From NCBI GenBank assembly GCA_038380435.1, contig JAWZYU010000013.1, positions 65,862,446 to 65,926,445 on the forward strand: a stretch of 64,000 nt of DNA. The letters are read 5' to 3'. Position 1 is the first letter of the stretch, and each line of letters opens with the position of its first letter. Both the position numbers and the translations under genes were made by a program. The stretch is from Ryuthela nishihirai (Eukaryota; Arthropoda; Arachnida; Araneae; Heptathelidae). Under the pieces are notes generated by a model. It was not told where the DNA came from and searched no databases. It saw only the letters and a list, made by a program, of their open reading frames with translations. Positions 24,101-34,159 of the stretch are shown piece after piece.

Positions 24101-24732
24101 GAGAGAGGGAATGCCGACAATATCAAACAGCCCCCTAATCGCAGACATGGGGCAAAGACCCGTTCCCCCACTACTAAAGGCTGAAGCCATCTACACTGGA
24201 AGACTTCCTCCAATGTAGAATTTGACGACGCCAATAGAAGCAAAGAGTTCAGGTGCCTGCGATGACTTCTGCTCAGGATTATCCACCAGCTGATAAACAT
24301 ATCCTGTGAATCTATTCACTTGGGGCTGTCAACCCACAAACAAAAAGAAAACACAGCGGAAGATTTTCCCTCCACAGAAGCCCACCAGTGCAGCAAAATC
24401 AGGATCCATAATCAAGCTCAGAGCCATATATCTGTCCAGTCCATTAGGTTTATATGGTCAGCACCAGGACCCTGTGTGGTTGACCACTCCTCAGCAGGGT
24501 AGAAAAAAAAGTAAAGTAGCCATAGTTGTCCAGATCAGTAGGCCACACTAATCTGGCAGCCCCTCCCCTTCCGTTCACTTCCACAAGAGAGTATCTCTTT
24601 TGAAAGTTACTAACGGTCCGCACCACGAGAAGTCGGGGTTGGACATTAGGTGCTAGGCCTGGCCGGTTCTATGCATCATCACAGGGGATTGGTGCATAGC
24701 TCTCCTTCCAGTGACTTCCTAGCTACCATTTA
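21141..24732 (-). mobile_element. RTE-type LINE, copy C, near full length
   Basis: This is the most complete member. On the minus strand it runs from a 5' UTR shared with 53532-54130 (beginning near TAAATGG), through endonuclease and reverse transcriptase, to a (CAT)7 tail, seen on the plus strand at 21141-21162. Length is about 3.6 kb. The 5' UTR match to another copy defines the true 5' end. It sits inside a field of TTTATTC/CCACATTTAAC repeats that continues on both sides. Confidence 0.92.
21179..24190 (-). pseudogene. endonuclease-reverse transcriptase of LINE copy C (about 1000 codons, several stops)
   Basis: The first 392 codons (24190-23012) hold the endonuclease: IGSWNVRTLH, GLQETRW, LGDFNAKVGTD and GSDHYLV. 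A TGA follows where copy A encodes Arg. The reverse transcriptase (22939-21974) keeps IPIFKRGDRSSCDNYRGISL, QCGFRSGR, VDFKKAFDSVD and PQGCILSP. A TGA then precedes the YADD box. Further stops interrupt at DVRH and at the RVSYGS motif. The C-terminus (21502-21179) keeps FGHVARI, GRPRM and AWRTKLHG. The whole is collinear in one frame, so the active ancestor had a single ORF of about 1000 residues with endonuclease first. Confidence 0.93.
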
Positions 24733-25640
24733 CAGACCAATAGGAACAAATATGTAACGAATTTTTATTCCGTGTAAATCACATTTAACATGGAAATGAA
24801 CTTTTATTCCTGAAACATCACGTTTACTTGGGAATATATTTTTTATAAATTTTTTATTTCACGTTGACTTCTCACCCCCTACTGTGGACCATGTTTTATT
24901 GACGAATGAATCTGAAAAGTGCTGCGAAATATTTTTAAACATTATTTATTCCAAAGAAGTACACCTTTTTGGTCCGTATAATGATTAGTGGTGCGATTCT
25001 GAGAAATATTTTTAGAAATAAACTTTCCCATTCTGTGAACTAAATTAAATAGATCAAGAAATAAATTTAGGTCTTCATCATACACCATTTCCCTATCTCA
25101 CCCCTCGAGGGACCACATTTTATTGATGAACGTCGCAATAGCAGAAATAAATGCTTGAAAAAGAAATGACTGTTTTCAAAAGTCCCAATTATCGAGCCCA
25201 CATTCTTCTTGTGGCTAATATTTTTCCCTCCCTATCATTCTGCATTTTCACAGAACCACGTTTTATTTATGGTTGTTGCTACCATAAGCATTATTTTCAA
25301 CAATCTGTGGAAAGTCCTAGAGTCCGATTTTTTTTGCCTTCCTATCATCCTGTGTTTGCACGGGATCACGTTTTAATGACGGATGGTACTGCATAAGAGA
25401 CCTAGAAATAAACACTATTTTTTTCCAAATGCACATCTTAGGAATAAAAATTATCAGTGTAATTTATTTGGAAATATTTTCCCATTCTGAGAACAAAAAT
25501 GAAACAGACCAAGAAATAAACTATCTCGAACATTCTCAACCACGTTTTATTGACGGGTCCTGCGAAATAAAAAAATATTATTGCAAATCACACGTCTCTG
25601 AAAAATAATTTACAATAAATTTTCCTGATCTGTGAAATAC
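24733..25640. repeat. degenerate tandem repeat, CCACGTTTTATTGACGG core
   Basis: Loosely repeated phrases occur at irregular spacing: ACCATGTTTTATTGACGAAT, ACCACATTTTATTGATGAAC, GATCACGTTTTAATGACGGA and CCACGTTTTATTGACGGG, with AAATAAAxAxTATT words between. A related block is at 44240-44370, and related CCACATTTAAC words flank the left side of the LINE at 21141. No gene is present. Confidence 0.6.
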
Positions 25641-26308
25641 AGAGTTCTCAGAGCTGATTAATACTATCGTTAATTCCTGGGAGATTAAAAATCAATTTAA
25701 AAGGGTCTAGAATCGCATTCGAAATATATTTGTTAAAAAATATGGAACCAAGATAAAAATTACTTCACGTTTTAAAAACCCTTATTTTAAGCATCTACTA
25801 CAAGTTTTAACACGTCATGTTAACCTTTTATCGTAACAGAGGTCATCGTCTCTTCTTATCGGAGGGGTCAAGGGGGTGACTGGAGATTGAACTCGAGAAC
25901 TTGCTGTTTCGCAATATTTGCATTGCTGCTCATCAGCTATTTCCCTTCATTAACGAAAGAGCTTGAGAAAATAATCCTTTGAAACAAATGGTGCCACTCT
26001 CCCCCGCTTTAGACCTTTGCCGATTTCGAAGGTTGGGAAATGTTACGACAATTTCCCAACCTTCCCTTGAACTCGGTGTTTATCAGACGCTGACAGGGCA
26101 AGGATGACTTATTTGGCGTATATTACGGGTTGGAAAGGAAGGGGAATGTATTAGTTTGAACTCCAGTCCATAAAGACCTATGACCGTAAAACCGAACACT
26201 TCCCATATTGAGAAAAACTAAAGCTATTGAGTTTTTAATATATATTAATATATATTTAATAGTTTTTAATTTTAACTTCAGAGATGAATAACTGTGAAGA
26301 AATTTCAC
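25641..26308. other. intergenic; one perfect short hairpin
   Basis: No gene. AAGGTTGGGAAAT (26029-26041) is inverted as ATTTCCCAACCTT (26052-26064). An AT palindrome lies around 26235-26260. The left arm of the giant inverted repeat begins at 26309. Confidence 0.6.
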
Positions 26309-29300
26309 CCATTCAATTTTAACCTCTTTTACCAAAAGAAAAAGCGACAAAAAAGAGCGCTAATATTTTCATTTTCTCGTCTGTTTGTCTGTCCATCAGT
26401 AGAAAATCAATATTTTGGTTTTCATAAGGAAATTGAAAATTTCTTTAAAGTGGGATAGGCAGGAGCGGCGCTACCGCGCGTGCAACTGTATCGGGCGGCA
26501 TTTATTTTGCTTTTTACTAAAAGCAATGTTAATTTAAATTTCGAACATTAAATTAAGGCGTTTGATGCTCAAAAATTGAGAAACAACAGCTTGAATTTTG
26601 TAAGTGTATGTTTTGTATATTGTTTAAATTTTAAGCAATTTTTTGCATTTATGATCACTTATATAATATTAATAATGAAAGTTAAGAATGCATAGTAGTA
26701 AATATATTGTCTCTAGTGCATTTTCTTTATATGCGGAAATATACGTTAATAATTAAATGAATGAGCACTCAGCGTGAGTTCAAGTAAATATATCACAATG
26801 ATAATTACAAAACAATGCAATTTATTACAAAGACATGGATAAAATTATTTATACCAACTAAGTCAACCGGCACGAAAATCTATATCAATATAAAGATAAG
26901 CTTTCAGAAGAATCCATTATCTTATCAAAAAAATTTTATCTTATCTAACCAATATGAACAAAATTTGAGTAATATACAAAATTAAAACGAACAAAAATTA
27001 GTGTGAGTAACGAATTTCACTTTCATAGAGATAACAGAATTCACGTTTTAGCGTGCAAAACACGCGTTCGAGAGGAAATTTTTTGACAACTTAATTTGTG
27101 TTGAAACAAGACGCGTATTTTTATACACATTTTTCGTTAAGAAATAATGACAAAATTTATGCAGAAATATTATAACGATCAAAAAATGTTGTATGGTGAA
27201 ATTTTATTTCTCATAGGGATAACATGGGATTTAATGTATAAATTTTGTGTCGGATACAAAAACATCTTAAACATAAAATTGGTTTGGTGATGAAACACAA
27301 AACTTTGAACGTGTTCTTATTATAAACCAAATTTTAACTTAGTTAAGAAATAAGATCAAAATTTTGGTCAGCGAGTGATTAGAAACGTTCAAAAAAGATA
27401 GGAATTAATCTGACAGGCATTGATCTGCATAAGTGTGCACATACGGAACGCATTTATGTAGCATTACATTCGCTAACATCAATTAAGAACTGTCTAGATG
27501 GAGAACGAAAAGTATGTTCTTATTTCGTACCAAATTTCTGCTTTCAGAACGAAGTTTAAGTAAGGATTTAGAGAGATATTTCACCATTATAACAATAACA
27601 TTCATATACTCATGAGAATTGCAGTGATATCGTGTTTAAAAACTCACTTGGCTGAGGCACGAACTGTTAGGTTTGAAAGTCGGTGGAATGCGACATAAAG
27701 TCCTGTCTCAAAAGGTACAATGAAATGGATAATACTGGAAAATGCGATGAAATGGGAAGAAAATATAAAAATGGGAGGATGAAGAAGCGTAAATGACAGC
27801 ATTACATCACTATTAAAATATACTGAAATGTGTAGTGCTGCAAAATCACACAAAGTACATAAGAATGGATGGCCAGAATACTGAGTTGGAAGAATAACTG
27901 GAATCTGAAAGATATTAGAAAGTACACTGAAATTGTGCAAAGTACATGGGAAAGAAAATATCTTCAAAATATCCTGGAAACCGAATAACAGTAAGATGCA
28001 CAAAAATGACTGACAAAATCGCTTCAGAAATACAACATTGAATAGTGGAAAATAGCAAAACTGCACACAAATTCTTTAAAAGCACGCAAGATATATCGAC
28101 GATAGACTATCACTGGAAACAATGACAGGATAACTCCAAAATATATCGCATCGGGTGACAGAGTTGCTTGAAAAGGGTAAATTACAGCGGACAATCACAT
28201 TGGAAAGGACGATAGAATAAGTGCAAAAATCTCAGAGAATGGAGTGAAACGGGGGTAAAATCACACAGTGTTTGTTTGAGAAATGCCTATACTAGATGGC
28301 TGAAAAACCGCACGCAGCAGAGTGGAATGAATGAAACGCATAGCGAGGGATGGTGGGCTTTCTCCGTAATCATTCGTTCTTTATCATTAGGGAAATATAG
28401 GACACTAACAAAAATAGTTTCTGTTATTTAATCTCCTGTTTTATGTAAGAAATGGAGAAAAGTTTTGATGTATTCGTGAATCTGCACAGATATATTTCCA
28501 TGATCAGCGTGAAAGCTTTCGCGGTGTGCGACCGTCGCCTGCATATTTTTCGTGAAGATGTTTGTCCTAATCTTTTATCGAATTTGCGAAAATTTGTACG
28601 GTATTTTTCGTACTACGACACAAGTTTTCCAACATGTTAATATCGGTTTATCACGTTTTTCTGTTCAAGTAGATGCATTTTTGTTAATGCTCTGAAAGTG
28701 CAGTGTCGATGTTTTACCATTAATTTAGAGAGAAAATTTGTTTTTCCATGTCTGAAATTAAAAAAAGTCGAATGAAAATTATTACGACTGTGCGGAATGT
28801 GCATGCCACACGACGGGAAGGGAGGTCTCATCTTTAAGCTCAAATTTCCTCGTGGGGAAACAAGATACTTCTCCCTTTCATTTTCTCCAAATATACCCAT
28901 TACTGTTGATTAAACTGATTCATAGTTAAACTGATACTTTTAATAAATGTGTGCGAAATTAAGAGAGGGAGTAAATTAATTCTATAAGAATGTGTAACAT
29001 CTAAATTTTAAAAGTGGAGAGGGATCCTAGCAGCAAAATCTACTTATACACTATGAGAGTTGTTAATCCTATCACAGTGTGTAAAATTATCATTTTAACT
29101 GATGGTTAATCACCCTATAGTGTATAAAATTCACTCTGTTAATCGGCTGAACAATGGGTTGACTGTGGAGATATAGAAGAATCGCTTCGTGTAGAAAGAG
29201 AAGTAAGAGTTGCGAACAGAAAGAAGAAATTGTACGATTGGTAATTCTTTCTACACAAATGAAGTGGTTCTAAAACGAATCTTTTTTTTTTTCTTGTGTT

Positions 29301-29807
29301 ATGCCACCACTTCAACAGTTTGCTATTTCTATGGAGGTCATAGCGTCCTCCACCACGGTCCGATAGTACATGCTTTCTGCATGCTTTACTAACATTTCTT
29401 TCTCAAAACAGACTCTGCATAGATATTCATGTGCTACTTCATCCAGTTCAATGGTGATGATCTCTTCATCACACATGATGCTTAAGGCTTGCAAATTTTT
29501 TTCTGTTAACATTTGCATTAAAATTTGTAGACATTCTTCATATGATATGGGCCTTTGGTACGACGGGATACCAACGCTCTCGAGCATAGATCGAACAACT
29601 TCACAGAAGGATAACGTAATTTTCTCCATGTTGACGACAACTGATCGTCAGCTACCACCAAGAAGGGCCACGTCACCAGCTGTCTCCCCATTGGTTAGAA
29701 TATCAGCAGCCGTTATCTGATTGTTGAAATCTAGCAGTCACATCACACTTGTTGCAAACTTCTGTCAGAACTTGAATGAATTACATCATGGCCAAACATG
29801 TCGAAAT
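26309..29807. repeat. left arm of 3.5-kb inverted repeat
   Basis: The sequence is the reverse complement of 34160-37657 from CCATTCAATTTTAACC (outer end) to CAAACATGTCGAAAT (inner end). The arms are 3499 and 3498 bp and differ at only scattered bases (for example the GCGCGTTAGCGCC region near the outer end and one codon in the 105-aa ORF). Homology stops abruptly at both ends. Apart from the 105-aa ORF, the open frames in it look like chance. Confidence 0.95.
29312..29629 (-). CDS. 105-aa ORF in left arm, unrecognised
   Basis: It runs from an ATG at 29629 through MEKITLSFCEVVRSMLESVG to IEIANC. The duplicate in the right arm (34338-34655) differs at one residue (Leu here, Ser there, in KEMxVKH). 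The predicted protein is largely helical and acidic, with a CRVCFEKE phrase and no membrane segment or signal peptide. I know no family for it. The start faces the PC4-like ORF across about 370 bp, so the two would be divergent. Two nearly identical arm copies do not prove selection, because the whole arm is nearly identical. Confidence 0.45.
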   Translation of the reverse strand: MEKITLSFCEVVRSMLESVGIPSYQRPISYEECLQILMQMLTEKNLQALSIMCDEEIITIELDEVAHEYLCRVCFEKEMLVKHAESMYYRTVVEDAMTSIEIANC

Positions 29808-30003
29808 ATATTTTCTGGGATATCGTAATAGATTGTTCCAAAGCGACACCTTGTGTCTAATGTAAATATTTAATAAAGGAGTGGTAGAAATAACAGCTCC
29901 ATCTAGCGTCAGATATAGATCAATGGGAGACTGTTGCAGGTAAACGTCACAAATGTTTTAGATACAAGTAGTATAACGATGCGATAAGGCGCAGTTTGGA
30001 GCC

Positions 30004-30660
30004 ATGGCCTGTGTTAAGCATTCTCTTTCTGATAACAATATCCCTGTGAAACGGCTTGCTACTAGACATGATGATGATCAACATATGTTTGAATTGGGTT
30101 CCAATGTGTATGTGAAGACTTGTGAATACAAGAATTATCCAAAAGTGCATATACGTCTGTTTAAGAGGTATAATAATTCATTAAAATTATATCCCACAAA
30201 GGAAGGTGTGATGCTATCTGAAGAACAGTGGTATGAACTGGTTTCCTTATATATCTATAATCCTCGATGCTTTTAATGGTATGGAATATGCTGAGTATGA
30301 TTTGGACTCTACGATTTGTCTTGTAGTGCTCAAAGGTAATGCATTGGGTGTTGATTAAACAAACTATTCCTTGGATAGACAATGCACCAGTCACATCGTC
30401 AATACAGCTCATTGTGGAGCAATGGGAAACATTGACTGAGATGAGCAAGTCGGTTACGTGCAGGTTGCTAAGAGGTAATTGATGAGTTGAAAGAAATGCT
30501 GAGATCAGCAATAAAAAAGAAAATGTCTTGCATTTTGCAGCAACAAAGTACTTACTCTCTGTTGCTGCACAACACAACAACCACGGCAATCCCCGATTCT
30601 GTCTTTCGACACTACCAAGTTGAATGGAAAGCCGCGACTATCTACACCATATAGCATCTA
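30004..30660 (+). pseudogene. PC4/Sub1-like DNA-binding protein, frameshifted
   Basis: The intact first part (30004-30276, 90 codons) has FELGSNVYVKTCEY, PKVHIRLFKRY and GVMLSEEQWYELV. This is the pattern of the PC4/Sub1 fold: a basic beta sheet followed by a helix opening with an EQW-type motif, known to bind single-stranded DNA. After EEQWYELV the meaningful reading moves to another frame (ILDAFNGMEY, about 30262-30290). Near 30352 it shifts again to a second block with TIPWIDNAP and VEQWETLTEM. That block looks like a second PC4-type repeat. A third shift near 30473 leads to EVIDELKEMLRS, and the frame runs into the first satellite unit. Three frameshifts make it a relic, or else very small introns are present. 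Confidence 0.6.
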
Positions 30661-30663
30661 TAT

Positions 30664-33488
30664 GGCTACACCATATAGATGCATCTCATCCCCGACTATC
30701 TACTGTCGGGGGAAAGGCTACACCATATAGATGCATCTCATCCCCGACTATCTACTGTCGGGGGCAAGGCTACACCATATAGATGCATCTCATCCCCGAC
30801 TATCTACTGTCGGGGGCAAGACTACACCATATAGATGCATCTCATCCCCGACTATCTACTGTCGGAGGCAAGGCTACACCATATAGATGCATCTCATCCC
30901 CGACTATCTACTGTCGGGGGCAAGGCTACACCATATAGATGTATCTCATCCCCGACTATCTACTGTCGGGGGCAAGGCTACACCATATATATGCATCTCA
31001 TCCCCGACTATCTACTGTCGGGGGCAAGGCTACACCATATAGATGCATCTCATTCCCGACTATCTACTGTCGGGGGCAAGGCTACACCATATAGATGCAT
31101 CTCATCCCCGACTATCTACTATCGGGGGCACGGCTACACCATATAGATGCATCTCATCCCCGACTATCTACTGTCGGGGATAAGGCTACACCATATAGAT
31201 GCATCTCATCCCCGACTATCTACTGTCGGGGGCAAGGCTACACCATATAGATGCATCTCATCCCCGACTATCTACTGTCGGGGGCAAGTCTACACCATAT
31301 AGATGCATCTACCGTCGGGGGAAAGGCTACACCATATAGATGCATCTCATCCCCGACTATCTACTGTCGGGGGCACGGCTACACCATATAGATGCATCTC
31401 ATCCCCGTCTATCTACTGTCAGGGGCAAGGCTACACCATATAGATGCATCTCATCCCCGACTATCTACTGTCGGGGGAAAGGCTACACCATATAGATGCA
31501 TCTCATCCCCGTCTATCTACTGTCGGGGGCAAGGCTACACCATATAGATGCATCTCATCCCCGACTATCTACTGTCGGGGGAAAGGCTACACCATATAGA
31601 TGCATCTCATCCCCGACTATCTACTGTCGGGGGCAAGGCTACACCATATAGATGCATCTCATCCCCGACTGTCTACTGTCGGGGGCAAGTCTACACCATA
31701 TAGATGCATCTCATCCCCGACTATCTACTGTCGGGGGAAAGGCTACACCATATAGATGCAATACATCCCCGACTATCTACTGTCGGGGGCACGGCTACAC
31801 CATATAGATGCATCTCATCCCCGACTATCTACGGTCGGGGGCAAGGCTACACCATATAGATGCATCTCATCCCCGACTATCTACTGTCGGGGGCAAGGCT
31901 ACACCATATAGATGCATCTCATCCCCGACTATCTACTGTCGGGGGCAAGGCTACACCATATAGATGCATCTCATCCCCGACTATCTACTGTCGGGGGAAA
32001 GGCTACACCATGTAGATGCATCTCATCCCCGACTATCTACTGTCGGGGGCACGGCTACACCATATAGATGCATCTCATCCCCGACTATCTACTGTTGGGG
32101 GCAAGGCTACACCATATAGATGCATCTCATCCCCGACTATCTACTGTCGGGGCAAGGCTACACCATATAGATGCATCTCATCCCCGACTATCTACTGTCG
32201 GGGGCAAGGTTACACCATATAGATGCAATACATCCCCGACTATCTACTGTCGGGGGCAAGGCTACACCATATAGATGCATCTCATCCCCGACTATCTACT
32301 GTCGGGGGAAAGGCTACACCATATAGATGCAATACATCCCCGACTATCTACTGTCGGGGGCACGGCTACTCCATATAGATGCATCTCATCCCCGACTATC
32401 TACGGTCGGGGGCAAGGCTACACCATATAGATGCATCTCATCCCCGACTATCTACTGTCGGGGGAAAGGCTACACCATGTAGATGCATCTCATCCCCGAC
32501 TATCTACTGTCGGGGGCACGGCTACACCATATAGATGCATCTCATCCCCGACTATCTACTGTCGGGGGCAAGGCTACACCATATAGATGCATCTCATCCC
32601 CGACTATCTACTGTCGGGGGCAAGGCTACACCATATAGATGCATCTCATCCCCGACTATCTACTGTCGGGGGCAAGGCTACACCATACAGATGCATCTCA
32701 TCCCCGACTATCTACTGTCGGGGGCAAGGCTACACCATATAGATGCATCTCATCCCCGACTATCTACTGTCGGGGGCAAGGCTACACCATATAGATGCAT
32801 CTCATCCCCGACTATCTACTGTCGAGGGCAAGGCTACACCATATAGATGCATCTCATCCCCGACTATCTACTGTCGGGGGCAAGGCTACACCATATAGAT
32901 GCATCTCATCCCCGACTATCTACTGTCGGGGGCAAGGCTACACCATATAGATGCATCTCATCCCTGACTATCTACTGTCGGGGGCAAGGCTACACCATAT
33001 AGATGCATCTGATCCCCGACTATCTACTGTCGGGGGAAAGGCTACACCATATAGATGCATCTCATCCCCGACTATCTACTGTCGGGGGCACGGCTACACC
33101 ATATAGATGCATCTCATCCCCGACTATCTACTGTCGGGGGCAAGGCTACACCATATAGATGCATCTCATCCCCGACTATCTACTGTCGGGGGCAAGGCTA
33201 CACCATATAGATGCATCTCATCCCCGACTATCTACTGTCGGGGGCAAGGCTACACCATATAGATGCATCTCATCCCCGACTATCTACTGTCGGGGGCAAG
33301 GCTACACCATATAGATGCATCTCATCCCCGACTATCTACTGTCGGGGGCAAGGCTACACCATATAGATGCATCTCATCCCCGACTATCTGCTGTCGGGGG
33401 CAAGGCTACACCATATAGATGCATCTCATCCCCGACTATCTACTGTCGGGGGCAAGGCTACACCATATAGATGCATCTCATCCCCGAC
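30664..33488. repeat. 52-bp hairpin satellite, about 54 copies
   Basis: The unit is 52 bp, starting GGCTACACCATATAGATGCA and continuing TCTCATCCCCGACTATC, TACTGTCGGGGGCAA. Each unit holds the 10-bp palindrome AGATGCATCT and a 7-bp perfect stem, CCCCGAC with GTCGGGG, around an 8-base loop. Variation is low: GAAAGG, GCACGG, GCAATACATC, CATGTAG and ACGGTCG variants recur. One short unit lies near 31310 and a 1-bp deletion near 32150. Because 52 is not a multiple of 3, the plus strand opens in all frames and gives spurious HLIPDYLLSG-type ORFs. A partial unit precedes it at 30631. Confidence 0.97.
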
Positions 33489-33604
33489 ATCATATAGCGA
33501 GCAGTCGTATAGAAGGAAAGCTCATCCATCGTTCAAAACCTGAAATTTATTCTGTTCCCCCGTTAGCCATGAACAAGGATATGTAGATCCAAGTTCACTC
33601 GGCA

Positions 33605-33870
33605 CCCGGGGTGGAGACTCTTAGTAGGACCCAGACTTTGAAAAGGACCCTTGCCTATTAGGGGACCAATCCGTTCGGCAGGGCCCTTGAACTACTCCAC
33701 TGAGCGTCTGATTTTGAGGTCTTTTCACCGTCCAACCGGGCCACTAAACCGGTCAGCGATGCCTTCGACCTTGGTTGGTCTTGGCTCTGTCCAACTGGGG
33801 TCCATACCAGTCAGCAGAGTCTTCGACCAGTTGCTGGGTCACAAGCCCCCTCACCACGACAAGATGGTCC
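33605..33870. repeat. GC-rich repeat, related to 55805-56105
   Basis: Begins GGTGGAGACTCTTAG, like the other copy, then ATTAGGGGACCAATCCG, GGCAGGGCCCTTGAAC, and further modules with ACCGGTCAGC and CAGTCAGCAGAGTCTTCGACC. Internal modules of about 70-90 bp repeat CAGCAGxGxCxTCGAC. It stands out from the AT-rich surroundings. Its open frame on the plus strand (33651-33875) is repetitive and probably not translated. Confidence 0.65.
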
Positions 33871-33938
33871 CCTAGTGTGAAGAGGGTGTTGAGGGTGAAG
33901 ATCTATGCCATTTATGAGTAAAAATCGCAGACAAGCTA

Positions 33939-34127
33939 ATGGATACTGATTTCGCAGATGCCGTTAAAAATTTGAGTGTCAATGATATTGCTGAAATGTT
34001 TAGGAAACAAGTAGGACCTGAATTAATTGCAATTTGTAAATCATCTTTTCTGACAACATTAAATTTTAGAACTTTGCTAAACGACCTCTATGATGAACTG
34101 GTGTATTCTCCTGAAACATATATTTAG
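33939..34127 (+). CDS. 62-aa ORF, unrecognised
   Basis: ATG at 33939, MDTDFADAVKNLSVNDIAEM and onward to YSPETYI, then TAG. It is acidic and helical-looking with no membrane segment. It ends 32 bp before the inner boundary of the right arm. It shares no obvious sequence with the 105-aa ORF. Its amino-acid composition looks more protein-like than most short frames here, but its length makes chance possible. Confidence 0.3.
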   Translation: MDTDFADAVKNLSVNDIAEMFRKQVGPELIAICKSSFLTTLNFRTLLNDLYDELVYSPETYI

Positions 34128-34159
34128 TTTAAATAGAAGTCAAATCTCGAAAAGACTTA

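Noticed and set aside
29370..29720. 116-codon frame antisense to the 105-aa ORF
   Set aside because: A shadow of the opposite strand; the 105-aa reading has an ATG and more protein-like composition.
30161..30589. 142-codon minus-strand frame overlapping the PC4-like gene
   Set aside because: It is antisense to the better-supported PC4-like reading and shows no family features.
30835..32846. Repetitive open frames (HLIPDYLLSGARLHH type) as a repeat protein
   Set aside because: They arise because a 52-bp unit shifts frame each time; each ends at TATAG-type stops, and their order is dictated by the satellite.
30664..33488. CRISPR-like regular array
   Set aside because: The 52-bp unit is continuous and homogeneous, without variable spacers, and it lies in eukaryotic repeat-rich DNA. 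It is a satellite.
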